From Rosa chinensis (Eukaryota; Streptophyta; Magnoliopsida; Rosales; Rosaceae): a DNA stretch of 64,000 bases. The stretch lies in contig NC_037093.1 in NCBI RefSeq assembly GCF_002994745.2, positions 19,417,555-19,481,554 of the forward strand. The letters are read 5' to 3'. Position 1 is the stretch's first letter; every line of letters begins with the position of its first letter. Positions 47,982-60,140 of the stretch are shown here, in pieces. The notes beneath the pieces were generated by a model. The model worked only from the letters and a program-made list of their open reading frames with translations. It did no database searches and was not told the origin of the DNA. The position numbers and the translations under genes were made by a program.

Positions 47982-50372
47982 ATGGATTACGACCTTCCAG
48001 AGGAAGGAATTGAGGCCCTTCACTCGCTGTACGAACGGCTATCATCGTACTTAGTGGAAAAAGAGGCGTATGATCGAATCGCGACCTTAGAAATCGTCAA
48101 TGAAGAACTCTCTGATCAGGAACAGGAAGATGAAGTAGAAATTCAGCTCGCTCCGGCAGCGCTGGACGATACACCCCCTAAGCTCAGAGATCCTACCGAG
48201 AAGGTCAATCTTGGAACAACAGATGAGCCTATGGAAATGGCTATTAGCGCTTACTTAGAGCCTAGCGAGAAATAGAGGCTTATTGACCTATTACTGGAAT
48301 TCAAAGATTGCTTCGCGGAGAAGTATGAAGACATGCCCGGCCTGTCACCGGACTTGGTTTGCCATTAGCTGCCAACATTCCCTGACAAGAGGCCTGTGAA
48401 ACAAGAGCCGCGACAAATGAATTCAGAAACCCAGGTCCTCGTCAAAGAGGAAGTAGAAAAAATGCATAAATCAGGCATTATCAGGGTGGCCAAATACAAT
48501 CAGTGGCTATCTAATATAGTGCCAGTTCGCAAGAAGAACGGCAAGATGAGGGTCTGCATGGACTACAGAGATCTTAATATCGCTACGCCTAAAGATGTCT
48601 ACCCCATGCCGGTCGCGGATATGTTGGTAGATGTAGTAGCCGGACATGAATTGTTATCCTTCATGGACGGAACTGCCGGGTATCACCAAATTCCGGTCAC
48701 AGAAGAAGACAGACACAAAACTGCGTTCCGTTGTCCAGGGTTCGCGAGCGTTTTTGAATACGTGGTTATGCCTTTTGGACTAAAGAATGCTGGGGCAACA
48801 TACCAAAGAGCCATGAACCTGATTTTCCACGACATCATGGGGAAGATTTTAGAGGTTTACATAGATGACGTAGTTGTGAAGTCTAAGAAGAGAGGGGATC
48901 ACATCACCGATCTCAGGAAGGTCTTCGAGCGCATGCGATAACACAAACTCAAGATGAACCCCGCCAAATGCGTGTTTGGAGTTCAAGTAGGAGATTTCCT
49001 GGGCTTCATTGTCCATCAAAGGGGAATTGAGGTCCCTGAAGACAAAGCAAGCGCAGTCATCAAAGCCTCCCCTCCGCGAACGAAGAAAGAGCTACAGCGT
49101 TTGCTGGGTAAAATCAACTTTCTGAGACATTTCATTTCTAACTATGCAGGTAAGATCCAGCCCTTCTCTCCATTGCTGAAATTGCAAGGACAGAACGAGT
49201 TTGTATGGGAGTCTCAACATCAAGAGGCTTTCAACAGAATCAAGGCCTATTTAGCGAGCCCACCAGTGCTTGTTCCCTCTACAGCTGGGTTTCCGTTGAA
49301 ACTATATATTTCAGCAGCTGAGGCTTCCATTGGCAGCCTACTCGCCCAAGATGATGAGGAAGGTGTTGAGCATGCCATTTTTTACCTCAGTAGGACACTT
49401 ACGGATTGCGAGACAAGGTATACTCCTATGGAAAAATTGTGCCTCACATTGTACTTCTCCGCTTGCAAGTTGCGACACTACATGTTATCCTTTACTACAT
49501 CCATCATTGCTCAAACCGACCTGGTTAAGTACATGTTGTCGCGACCTATTCTAAGAGGTCGCATTGGCAAGTGGGTATTGGCCCTATCCGAATTCTCGCT
49601 ACAATACGTTCCACAGAAAGCAGTGAAGGGACAAGCTATCGCAGACTTTCTGGCACATCACCCTATGTTGGATATCCCGACAGTGAAGGAATTAGAGATA
49701 GCGACCGCCACCACAACTCGACCAGATTTGGCGCGCATTCCAGAGTACGCCATATGGTATCAAGCCACCGTCTTCTTGCAACCCTGGGTATTATTTTTTG
49801 ATGGCTCAAGAACAGACATATTAGCGGGGGCAGGAGTTGTTCTAGAAAACCCAGCGGGCGATCGTTTCTCTTATTATTTCCAATTGGAGTTTAAGTGCAC
49901 AAATAACCAAGCAGAATATGAGGCCCTTATTATTGGCCTAGAGGTCTTACTGGAATTGGGAGTAAGAGACGTTCAGGTACGCGGTGACTCTCTGCTCGTG
50001 ATAAATCAGCTTCAAGAGAAATACAGATGTGCAAGCTGTTTGCTCATACCCTATTGGAATGGCGCCATTGAGCTTCTGGATCAATTTGATGACGTGGATT
50101 TGGAGTACATACCTCGCGAGAGCAATTTCGCGGCCAATGAGCTCGCTCAACTGGCTACAGGCATCACATTGAAGTATGGGGTTCGCGAGCGCATTCTGAA
50201 AGTTGAGCGCCGCACGCTACCCTCGTGGATCGCGACGCCTGACCCACCCGAAAATCCAGTCGTCGCGATCCTTGAGCCTATTGACGTCGATTGGCTCATT
50301 CCGTTGATCGATTACCTCCAGCAACCAAGTCCCACAGCAGACAGGAAGATTCGTTTTCTTGCCTTAAATTAA
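47982..50372 (+). pseudogene. pol: reverse transcriptase and two RNase H domains
   Basis: RT motifs appear in order: VPVRKKNGKMRVCMDYRDLN (about 48522), VMPFGLKNAGATYQRAM (about 48768) and the catalytic VYIDDVVVKS (about 48857). The gypsy RNase H follows (LKLYISAAEASIGSLLAQ, then LRHYMLSF). Then comes a second, archaeal-type RNase H (WVLFFDGS, then NNQAEYEALIIGLE, then VRGDSLLVINQ, 49785-50030). Single in-frame stops at 48273, 48366, 48939 and 50370 break an otherwise readable frame. Confidence 0.9.
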
Positions 50373-51592
50373 TTCCTCAGAGGCGAGGAGTTACGACGAC
50401 GTGGGGAAGATGGCATGGACTTCCGATGTGTCTATGGCCGCGAATCAAAGCGGTTAATGCGCAAAGCACACGCGGGAGTATGTGGAGCCCATCAAGCGGG
50501 CCCTAAAATGCGTTGGCTTATCCGAATACATGGGTATTATTGGCCTGGCATTTTGAAGGACTGTATCACGTTCGCGAAAGGATGCCAAGATTGCCAGGCA
50601 CATGGTCCAGTGCAGCATATCCCCAACATTCCCATGCAACCTATTATTAAGCCTTGGCCTGCACGAGGCTGGGCATTGGACTTGATTGGGATGATTCATC
50701 CTCATTCCTCCCTCCAACACAAGTTCATCATTGTGGCTACTGATTTCTTCACCAAATGGGTCGAAGCTGAGCCTTTGAAAGAGGCTTCAGGCGCTACCAT
50801 TCGCCAATTCATTTTTCATAACATCATCTGCAGGTTTGGTATCCCTGAAGTGCTTGTCTCAGACAGGGGGGGGCAGCGTTTATGGGCGGTGACGTAGAGC
50901 AGCTCGTCAACGACTTGGGCATACAGTTTGTCCACAGCACACCTTATTATGCTCAGTCCAACGGTCAAGCGGAGGCCAGTAACAAGATTATTATCACCCT
51001 TCTAAAGAAGATGCTTGTTGAAAACCCTCGCCAGTGGCACAACACGTTGTATGAGACACTATGGGCTTATCGCACCTCCAAGAGGAATCCCACTGTTACA
51101 ACACCCTATGCACTAATGTTTGGTCATGACGTAGTCTTACCCTTAGAACTCAACGTTCAATCCTTGCGCGTCCTAGATCAACATCATTTGATAGGCGAAG
51201 ATTATGTCCAGGCAATGTGGCAAGAGCACGAAGACCTGAACGAGCAGCGCTTAGCGGCTTTGGATAATCTAGTGATGGAGAAACAACGTATCGCCCGCGC
51301 CTATGATAAGAGGACGCGTGACCGTAGTTTCAAAGAAGGTGACCTTGTTTGGAAAGTTGTTTTGCCCTTTGGCGAGAAATTGACCGGTCGCGGTAAATGG
51401 ACTCTGCGCTGGGAAGGACCCTTTGTTGTTCACCGCATTCTAGAGCGCGGGGCCTTTCACCTCAAAGATTTGGACGGCGACATCCATCGCAATCCCATCA
51501 ATGGGCGGTTCCTGAAGAAATATTACCCTAGTGTTTGGGATTTCGAGGATCAACCGGATCAACCTTCTTCCCAGCAAGGGGGGCAACCGTAG
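50373..51592 (+). pseudogene. pol: integrase
   Basis: The zinc-binding part (H-x-GVCGAH, then GCQDCQAH, about 50467-50612) is followed by the DDE core: WALDLIGMI, then VLVSDRGG, then YYAQSNGQAEASNK. The reading frame breaks in a run of eight G at 50866-50873, right after the second catalytic Asp, and resumes in another frame at about 50880. The end lies at 51592. No chromodomain is seen, as usual for Tat elements. Confidence 0.88.
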
Positions 51593-52925
51593 TCTTCATC
51601 GGCTCCCATCATCCATTCATATTCAGGCCTTTCCTGTGGCCTTCGTCTCATGTATTTGCTTCACCTACGAACACTAGGGGGGCAACATTCTATACCTCCA
51701 GGCCTTCGTTGAGGCCTTATTAAAAATTTTAACAATTTCAATTTCAATTGTGTTACTTTTTTCCATTCGTCCTTGATAATATGTGTTAAGAATATATGTA
51801 ATGGTCTATACATGAGGCCTTATTTTATAACAATTTTTTGAAAAATACTCAGAAACTTTCATTCATAAAGTGGCTTTGTGGCCAGAAGCAGTACAAATCG
51901 AAACAATTACATTTGCGGTTTACAAGGCCAGAAATGGCTTAAAAATCATAAGAGTTGCAGATCTGCTTAGAATTTCTGGATCTTGTGGCAACAAGGGGGG
52001 TTGTGTTATGATCATGTATACTCTCCCTCTCTTCACCCACATCCCTCATCTGATCTGAGTCGCAGCTGCTATCGTCTGTACCGGAGGAAGAGGGAAGGAA
52101 ATAATCCATCCTAACCCTTCTAGTGGATTACCCTCCGGGATGGAGATGGTCTTCAGAGAGAGCGCGACTCACAACCACATCTACCTCCAGGGGAAAAACA
52201 GAAGTCTGACAGTCAGACCCCGGAGGTAGGCTGCGGAAGAAGAACGACCGGTCTCAAGTGGCCTTCCGCCCTTCTCCCTCCTGCTCCACGCGAGAAATAT
52301 GAGGAAAGGGATCCCTCAGAATCTAGTTTCGCCGCGTTAGGAGCGCCGCATGTTCTTCAGTCTAACTGAAACCGATGAATCCCATCCGGATTTCCAGAGA
52401 CCAAAGACATGCGGCTGGACCTAAGATTAGGCCATAAGACCTACCCAGGCATTGAGATTAAGCCATAAAACCTAAGGATTTTGGGGTTGAGGCCGAGATC
52501 GTGAGGAGAGGATTTCAGAAACAGAAGGAAGAGAAGTAGGGTTTGTGAAACTATTACTGGGAAAGCCATATTTGCTTGAGTTTTTATTCTCCAAAGTACA
52601 GGTATTTATAGGACCAACCTCAGTGGCCTCAACTGTGCGGTGGGCAGTTGAAGTATTTTCAACGCCCTCAACTATAGTATCGATGGAATTGAATGCTAGG
52701 ATCTCGGAAATGAAGGTAATTGAAAACGCGTGGGAAGCGGGGCAGTTTTCAAGGAGGTAACAGCTTTGTTTCGAGATTATCTTTTCAAACAGTTTCAATA
52801 GCAATAAAGGCAAATTAAACGCTGAATTGCCTGAAAATTTGAACATATATTTGGGCCAAGCAAAAGTGGGCTAAATATTTAAATTATTAATAATAATATT
52901 GTTCATACAATTAATGGGCCTAAAA
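51593..52925. other. Non-coding interval between integrase and the antisense gene
   Basis: No domain is recognised. The repeated phrase 'AGGCCTT' and GGGGGGCAAC-like purine tracts (51580-51690) follow pol. The remainder would be 3' flank or untranslated region of the antisense gene. A minus-strand frame at 52472-52846 has no recognisable features. Confidence 0.4.
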
Positions 52926-55900
52926 TCAGAGGCCTAAAAGTCTCCGGCTTGCATGAGTTAAGCGGAGGAAGAGTTCGTCCAGTCGAAAACTAGCATCCGT
53001 GGCAGCTTGTGCAGCCTGTTGGACTGCTACACGAGCTTGGGCCAGTTCTTGGGTCAGCGTCTCGAAAGCGGCAAGGGGCTGCTCTAGCTGAGGCTCCGCA
53101 TGGGCAAGCCTAGCCGTTACTTCAGTTAAGCGGGCTTGAAGATCCTGAATCTGGGACCTCAGATGGTTTCTCTCGAGAGTCAGATCCCTGATGAGATTAG
53201 CTTGGTCACCCAAGAAATCGCGCGCATTGTCCATTTGTTGAGTAAGGGTCTGGTAATGTGTTTTGGTCTGCCTGGCTTGCACGTTTACGACCGCCCTCTC
53301 ATTGAGCCCTTGCGGGAGATCATGCAGCAGCTGGTCAACCTCTTGAAATTGGTCTTCAGTGATAGCACCCTCGCGGAGAAGCACCCTCAGATACTCCAAA
53401 ACTCTTGCAGGCGCACCAGGAATCAGAATATCAGGGCCCAGGAGACGACGAAGGCCTTCTCTAGCATCATCTACGACCCCAGGTGGGGTCACTTCGAGCA
53501 TACGAGCTAAACGCTCTAAAGTAGAAGGAAGAACTTGTTCAGCGACAGGGGCCTCAAGAGGCTCCGCGATAGGTACTGCTTCTGGCACTGGTTCAGGAAG
53601 TTCTCCTAATTCCCCGGCTTCAATGACTTGGGGGGCATGGGGAGCAGGTTCCTGACCAACCACATTGAGAACAGGTTCAGCAGGATTCTCGTCCGCTATT
53701 TCTCCAGCTGCTGCTTCCACGTTTGGACCCTAGAAAGAGACATCTTCAGAATAACCAAGCCAAGGGTAAAGATAAAACATTTTTTGTTAAGAAAGGTACC
53801 TCTTCAACAGGTAGCTCGTGGAAATTTGCTGTTGGCGTTGGGGCAATCTCACCGGAGGTTGGACCCGAATCAGGCACTGTCGATGCCAGAAGGAGAATTG
53901 GTTGTTCCTGGGAGGTATGAAGGAGCGACATCCTTTCTTCAACCTTAGGCGAGCTGTCATCTATGACTTGTACTGGGACTACAACCAACTGCATATTCTT
54001 TGCAGCATTGATCGCAGAGGGAGGGTCACCATTGGGTTCTTGGACTTGTGTGCTAGACACACCTTCGCCAGCAGTAGAGGATCCTTCCCCAACTTGCCTC
54101 GAAAACCTACGACGAACCTGAAGCGGAGAAACATTATAAAGTCATACAGAACAAAACAAAGTATCAATGCTCACTTTAGAGGAGTATTACCAGTCGATCA
54201 GCGACTGGTTCATCTTCTGCCCATGGATCAGTCCGGAAGTCAGCGCGACTGCGTTTGTGTGCTAGAGCAGCAGCAATCTGTCAGGATTTAAACAAAGTCA
54301 AATTAGACTTTGAAAAGGCTGCTAAAATATACGTTCTAGGAAGATAATCCTTACAGTTTGAGGGTCATCATCATCAGAGGAAGAGTCCTCTACTTTAGGC
54401 TTGGTCAATATTGCTTTCTGTTTAGCGGCCGGAGAAACACCCACGGCGCGATTGCTGGAAGGCGGTGCGCGCCCCTGTTATGAACTTCGAGTTAGGGGAA
54501 AAGAGTCGGAGGTGACAATGATCAAGAAAACAAAGAACATTCTAAGGCAATTACCTCTGGAGGGTGCTCGCGAATTACAATTCCAACTTGAACCAAGCGC
54601 AGAGCTCGCGCGAGTCGCGGAGCCTGTTCGGGTGGTGGAGGTCTTGCTTCGTCTTCAAGAAAGCGAGCAAGTTCTTCAGTATCAGCGTCGTAAGGATATC
54701 TCAATTCTTCAAAGATTGCCGCAAAGAGTTCGTCATCCCTTTGCCTCCAGCAGTTAACAGAGACTTCCTTCCACCATTGATCATAATCTTCAGCGGTCCC
54801 TTCCATGGGGACGATATTATCAGCCCAGTCAGGGAGATCGACCAGTACAAGCATGCTTTGTACTGGCGGAGGTCCATTTAAGGGGCCAATTCTGCACCAA
54901 GAGGTATTGTAATTCCAGGCATCATAGAGGGGAAATGGCACCAATTGGATAAGACCAAACTGGCGAGCAAAATGGTTGGGAGCATAAAGCTCATAACTAA
55001 GTTTCGTCAGCAGCGAGCCTAATGTCTGAACAAGAGATCGCGCGGCGAAAAGCCAAGCGCGCGCGATCACTATAATTAGGAGCCCTAGGAAGGAACCCAT
55101 TTTCAAGAGGAGCGGGGAATCTCCTATTAAGTATTAGATCATAGTAGGGAATCTCGTGCAGGAGGTACAAATATGAGAAACACTCAGAATAGGGTGGGGC
55201 TGTGTACCTCGCCTCTCGACAAAACCATTGACCAAGAAGGGCATCAGCCGGTGGTAGCAGTGAAATGTCGTCGCGGCGGAAGAATGGAAAGTAAGCTTGA
55301 ATCCAAAAATCAAGGATCCAAAAGGAGCTAGAAATGCTAGTCTCAAAAGGATGCATCGTGGCCTGGTACAGAGTACGGTAGAGGGCACCTAACACTGGTT
55401 GTCCTAACCCCACGCGGCGGCCGTTGTAGAGGGCCATTGCCAGAAGAGTCCAAGTGCCAGTGGGCTTACAGGAGGAAGTACAAAATATGAACTTGCAGAG
55501 CCAATACTCCAGAAAAGCAATGCCACCAGTCTCATTGTGCTTTTTGCGATAATAAGCCAGCCACCGCGGATAGGAGCTGCTATGAGCACTACGACCGGTT
55601 TGGGCCATAGTTGATGTGAAGGTGTTAGAGTCGAATTGGCCATGCAGGTAGGGCTCGCCATCGATGGGCAATCCAGTAATGGTGAGGATATCCAACAATG
55701 TTATACTCATTTGGCCAAATCGAAAATCAAAAGTATTGGTAGTGGTATGCCAAAGGCAAAGGAAGGCAGCGAGTGGTGAGCGATTCCCACCGCGAGGAAG
55801 GCGAAAGCATAAATCGATAGTGTGGGTAATACCTACCGCGTTCCAGCGAACCAACTCTTGTGCTCTTACTTCACGATACTAGGAAAACTCATCTGCGCTA

Positions 55901-56214
55901 ATTGTGGACGACCAATGCCCTATTTTTGCTCGATGATTTTGCGCACTCCAACTGCTGAAATCTGCAGGGGTCCTCCGGAGGACCTGAATGGGTCGACGAA
56001 TGGGCAGGCTATAGAGGACGAGAGCGTCAGCGGGAATGGAATCTCGCGGTGCCAGACCCAGTCCGGCGTGATGGTTTGGAAGCCTGAGAAGCAGAGGTCT
56101 CTGGACGGAAGTATGGATGCGACAGCGGGCACCGATGTTGGTTCCCCAAGTGCGAGCGACGTTATCAGTAAGCTCTTTTTCCTGATCGATGATCACCTTC
56201 TTTGGGGGAGCCAT
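52926..56214 (-). pseudogene. Antisense five-exon gene in the Tat element: plant-mobile-domain-like protein
   Basis: Minus-strand exons are 56214-54555, 54474-54355, 54277-54191, 54117-53800 and 53729-52926. All four introns have GT-AG borders and lie between codons (phase 0). Exon 1 starts MAPPKKVIIDQEKELTD and carries a plant-mobile-domain-like region: MSITLLDILTITGLPIDGEP (about 55710-55651), then LEYWLCKFIFC, then FARQFGLIQLVPFPLYDAWN. Exons 2-4 are acidic or low-complexity. Exon 5 ends in a long coiled coil (about 53300-52940, Gln/Leu/Ala heptads). Intact length would be about 995 residues. Damage: one TAG at 55879-55881 and a one-base frame change near 55030-55060. The domain assignment is from motif memory. 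The exon structure is read directly. Confidence 0.75.
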
Positions 56215-56478
56215 TTCTGGGTTTCTATAAAGTGGGTATGGAGTGAGAGGTTTTCTGGGTTTAGGAGACTAGAAGGGTTTCTCATGTGACAGGTCTGGAG
56301 TGGCTGCGGTATTTAAACAAAAGATTTTGTGAGGGAAACGATGCGATGAAAGGACGTTTTGCCAAGCGAATAGACGCAACCTTCATTAATGACATCGTTT
56401 CGATCCCCAGACATGTCGTTTTAGTCCCCTTCAATTAGTTACATTTTCGCGGGCTTGATATCGGGGCCTGGGGGGCAA

Positions 56479-57233
56479 TGTTTGAGCCCAAAAGTAATTT
56501 TGGCAAGATCCTTTAGTGGATTTAGCACAGCTGGCCGATACCTGCGGCCCAAAAATAAGCCTACTTGGGTTTGGGTTATAGCTTCGCCCATTCCGTGATC
56601 CATAAGGAAAACGAAACCTTATTGGAGTCGGGTAGCGGAAATTGAATGGGAAACTTCAACCAATAATCCTTCTATGGCAAGGAGCAGTCGAAACCCTAGG
56701 TATATATACCAGGTTTCAAGGACGAATAAACCGAACTCTCAAATCAACTAATCTCTACGATTATCAAAGCCTCCCAGGAGCAAACCTTCAACCTCGTTGA
56801 AACCCGGCTACCGTGCTTCCAGTCCTAGTCTCTCCAAGAGCCGACTGTTAAGTGCTACTGCCACCGATACTACCAGCGAAGCAAAGGGTAACGCCCTCGC
56901 AACCCAGCGAAGCTAAAGTCACGCTTTAGCAAACCCTGTGCTTTCTCCAAACTTCCCAGTGATTGCTCTACTTAGTCTACAACACTAAGTATCGATTCGG
57001 TGTCGTGAAGAGATCACAACCAAAGTCCTTATCCGTAAGGCAAGAAGTCCTTTCTTCGAAGGCATAAAAAAGAACCTTGTGGCGAGGTTGGTGCTCTCCT
57101 CGTCTGCAACGCTTGAAGAAGAAGTCAGGTCAAGGGACTCCCCTGACGACTGCACCCCACGGTGCTGGCACGCCCGCGCAATCACAACAGCAAAAGAGAC
57201 AGTTTGCAGGCCAACTGGTTTCCACGTCAAACA
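56479..57233 (+). repeat. 3' LTR of the Tat element
   Basis: 755 bp, starting TGTTTGAGCCC and ending CGTCAAACA. It is the partner of 42901-43655 and is followed by the target duplication CAACT. Confidence 0.92.
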
Positions 57234-57238
57234 CAACT

Positions 57239-57950
57239 ATTAAACTAAGTAAAATAACCATGGATGATAATAAAGATTGTTGAATATTCTTCAAATAATG
57301 ATCCACAATTACACTAATGGCCCTGACAACTATCAAGTAATATCATCAATTTACATGGGATACATACGATAAATGGACAATTCAGAAAGGACCAACAAAT
57401 TAATAAACCTTTTCGCTGGAAGGTTCTTAAACATCCGAATCATAGTTTAATCGCAGTTGCCATGAACAAACACATACGCACACCAAAGCAGAAAGAAACT
57501 AGACGGAGAAGTTAACTGAAATCAGATAAACTAATTGTATACATATTGATCCACTGATCTTAAAAATCGAGTAATCAACTTACTTTCTGAATTGATCAAG
57601 TATAGTGCGCGTATTTTGGAGATTTTCTGTAGAAAAGGATTAGGAGAAGAAACATTTTACTATTTCTGATAGCACCAAACGAAAACGGCCAGAGTTTGTG
57701 GTACAGAAGAAAACGAAGAGGAGAACGTCTTCTGCACAATCTAGAAAAGGGCTGCAAATCAGTTTTTGAAGGAAACTGAAACTGTCTTATCCTCCTAGAT
57801 TACTCTTTTGCCCCTTGTTTATTTATATCAAATTTTTGTACACTTATATAGAGAGAGGGGCATTGCAGGGTCTTTGAAAATTTAACCTTAAGCCTTATTG
57901 GCTTAAGTAATACTGATACCCGACTACTACGTAATAAGTACATATCTCTC
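57239..57950. other. Intergenic region left of the bL27m gene
   Basis: No gene is seen. The part at 57600-57780 is purine-rich, with GAGAAG and AGAAAACG stretches, and may be promoter or leader of a neighbouring transcript. Confidence 0.35.
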
Positions 57951-57953
57951 CCT

Positions 57954-57962
57954 AAACCCTAA
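57954..57962 (+). promoter_or_regulatory. Telo-box (AAACCCTAA)
   Basis: AAACCCTAA is the telo-box found near the transcription start of many plant translation and ribosomal protein genes. Here it lies upstream of the mitochondrial ribosomal protein gene. An intron in the leader must then end at AG 59490-59491. Confidence 0.45.
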
Positions 57963-59518
57963 ATGCGACCTTAACCTTCCGGCAACTAGGTATCCCTTCT
58001 CATTTTAAACAATAAAGTCCTTTTCGTTTTGCAATTTTGATTGCTTCTGATTTCTGGGTATTGCTTATGAATTAGTCTTCCACCATTTCGCACTCTCCCT
58101 TATTGTGTCACACCATTTCCAATAGTATGTAGATTTTTCTTAGGTGCCATTATTCATTGATTCAATCGAATTGTTATTTTGTTCTGTGTTTAATTTTAAG
58201 TCTTAGATAGTTGGATGGGTTCATGTTTAATTTGTTTCCCATTGGGATGAGAAATAGGGTATTTATGGGTTTGAAATATTGCGATGAGTTATGGGGTTAT
58301 GTTTTCATTCTGGCGTATGGTTTTCTTCTGGTTGCATGCAGCGCTTCGTTTCGCCCTTAATGATATGGCATGCATGATTTATCGACGAGCAAATTTATAT
58401 TCTTGGTGTAAAATCTGAAAAGTAAATTTGTAGACCGTGCTAGGAAATAGGAATTAAGATCCAGGGAAAGATTATTGTGTTTATTAGAATAAGTTGGTTA
58501 GTTGGTGGAAGGAATGGTGTGAATAGCATAGATTGTATCACTTTTTCTTTGGGTCTCCCGAGTTGAGGTTGAGTTTGAGCAGAATAATCTGAGAAGGGTA
58601 TGTGATAATGGAATTGGTTGCTTAGAGATGAAAAATACAATTGAAAGGGTATAGGAAGTAAAAATTTTGACCTAAATACTTCCCAGGTGCTTGGAAGATG
58701 CTGCTGACCTAGAGCTGAGAGAAAATTGTGATAGTGCTGGGCCTTAAGGTGGTTAGAACTTATAAAACCAAATTAAATAAAAGGGAGGTGATCAGCATTT
58801 GCCAAAAGGAAAATGAGATCGATGATACAATTGTGTGTGCACACAAGGGATCTTCAAATTTATTTGTTTTCCTTTCTCTCTCTTGTTGCTTGGTTTGTTG
58901 TTGGTTGTTGAATTTGTTCACGTCCTGTATTTTATGACCTTGTATATGTCAGAGCTTCAATTGATTGTCCATACAAAACCAAGCTTCAGTTAGAAATTGT
59001 GGGTTTTTTTTTCCCCATTTGATATTCACTGGTTGATTTATTTTGTAATGCCAATTTCTCCATCATTTCCCTTCTTTTGAAAAAAGAAAAAGAAAGGAAA
59101 GGATGAATGTAAGGGGTTGAAATCTTTGTAAGTCTTCAGACTGTTCATTTTCTACTCACTGCTTTTTTACTTTGAGCAAGTGCACCCAGGGTTTCCGCTA
59201 GGAAAAGCCAGAGAATGAGTTGTTTGTGACTGAGAAATAAACAAGGGGTTTATTCCAATTGAGTGGTGCTACTAGAGTACTAGTTCAACTTAATAACAAT
59301 AGGTAGCGAGGGAGTAGTGTATTCAGGAAAAGAATAAAAATTGACATATTAGTTGGCAAGTTAGTCGACAGTTTCACATAAAGGTAACTGGTTCATATTC
59401 ATATCTTTGATTCCTGCTGGCACACTGCCTTTCTTATTCTAGTTACTTATCTCTGACGTATTGACCGCTCAATGTGGTGATTTTATTTCAGGTTAACTCC
59501 ATCTTCCAGAAAACAACA

Positions 59519-60140
59519 ATGAATTTTGGAACATCACTATGCCAAAGATTGAATATAAAGCATCTGGTTACCAGTACTCCTGTTTACAGCAGTGCTTCTG
59601 GTACAAATTTCATATAACTCAATGAGTTGACTAGTTTAAGTGTTTCGTGAACTCATTATATTGCTGCATCTAACCTCTACTCTTTGACTCCGTGCACTAA
59701 TTGCAGATGTCACAGGAGAAGGATTGAGTTTGATATTCAGGCGCTGGGCTACTAAAAAAATCTTGGATCCTCAAAGAATGGGCGAGACTCTTTACCTAAG
59801 AATCTTGGAGTGAAGAAATTCGGTGGAGAGGTAAGAGGATGGGGAATAGTGCAGAAGGAAAATGGATATTTACAATCAGTTTGATGTTTTTCTGTTTGCG
59901 TTGCAGAGGGTGATACCTGGAAACATCATTGTTCGCCAGAGGGGCACCCGATTCCATCCTGGAAATTATGTTGGGTTAGGGAAAGATCACACTCTTTTTG
60001 CTCTGAAAGAAGGCACCGTAAAGTTTGAAAAGCACAAGCTCACTGGACGTAAGTGGGTGCATGTAGAGCCCAAAGACGGTCATGTGCTTCACCCTATATA
60101 CGCGAATGCTGCAGCAGCAGAGACGGTGAAGACAGTCTGA
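59519..60140 (+). CDS. Mitochondrial ribosomal protein bL27 (three coding exons, one apparent indel)
   Basis: Coding exons are 59519-59600, 59707-59830 and 59907-60140 (TGA). The N-terminal part ([20 protein letters not shown]) looks like a mitochondrial presequence. The bL27 core is clear: [10 protein letters not shown], then [19 protein letters not shown], then [17 protein letters not shown], then KWVHVEP. It is a large-subunit protein near the peptidyl-transferase centre. In exon 2 the run of seven A at 59754-59760 puts the next 70 bases out of frame. One more A would restore a smooth 146-residue reading, so a sequencing or assembly indel is more likely than gene death. A leader intron ends at 59491. 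Confidence 0.85.

Larger units (their letters stand above)
42901..57233 (+). mobile_element. Tat-lineage Ty3/gypsy LTR retrotransposon (14.3 kb)
   Basis: Two 755-bp LTRs are flanked by the perfect duplication CAACT (42896-42900 and 57234-57238). The primer-binding-like TGGCACACTCGGTGGGAC (43659-43676) follows the first LTR. The polypurine tract GGGGCCTGGGGGGC (about 56463-56476) precedes the second. The domain order is gag, protease, RT, RNase H, a second (archaeal-type) RNase H, then integrase. The doubled RNase H is the hallmark of the Tat lineage. An antisense spliced gene fills the 4.4 kb between integrase and the 3' LTR. By hand alignment the LTRs differ at about 24 of 755 positions, and every ORF is broken, so this copy is not recent. 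Confidence 0.93.
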
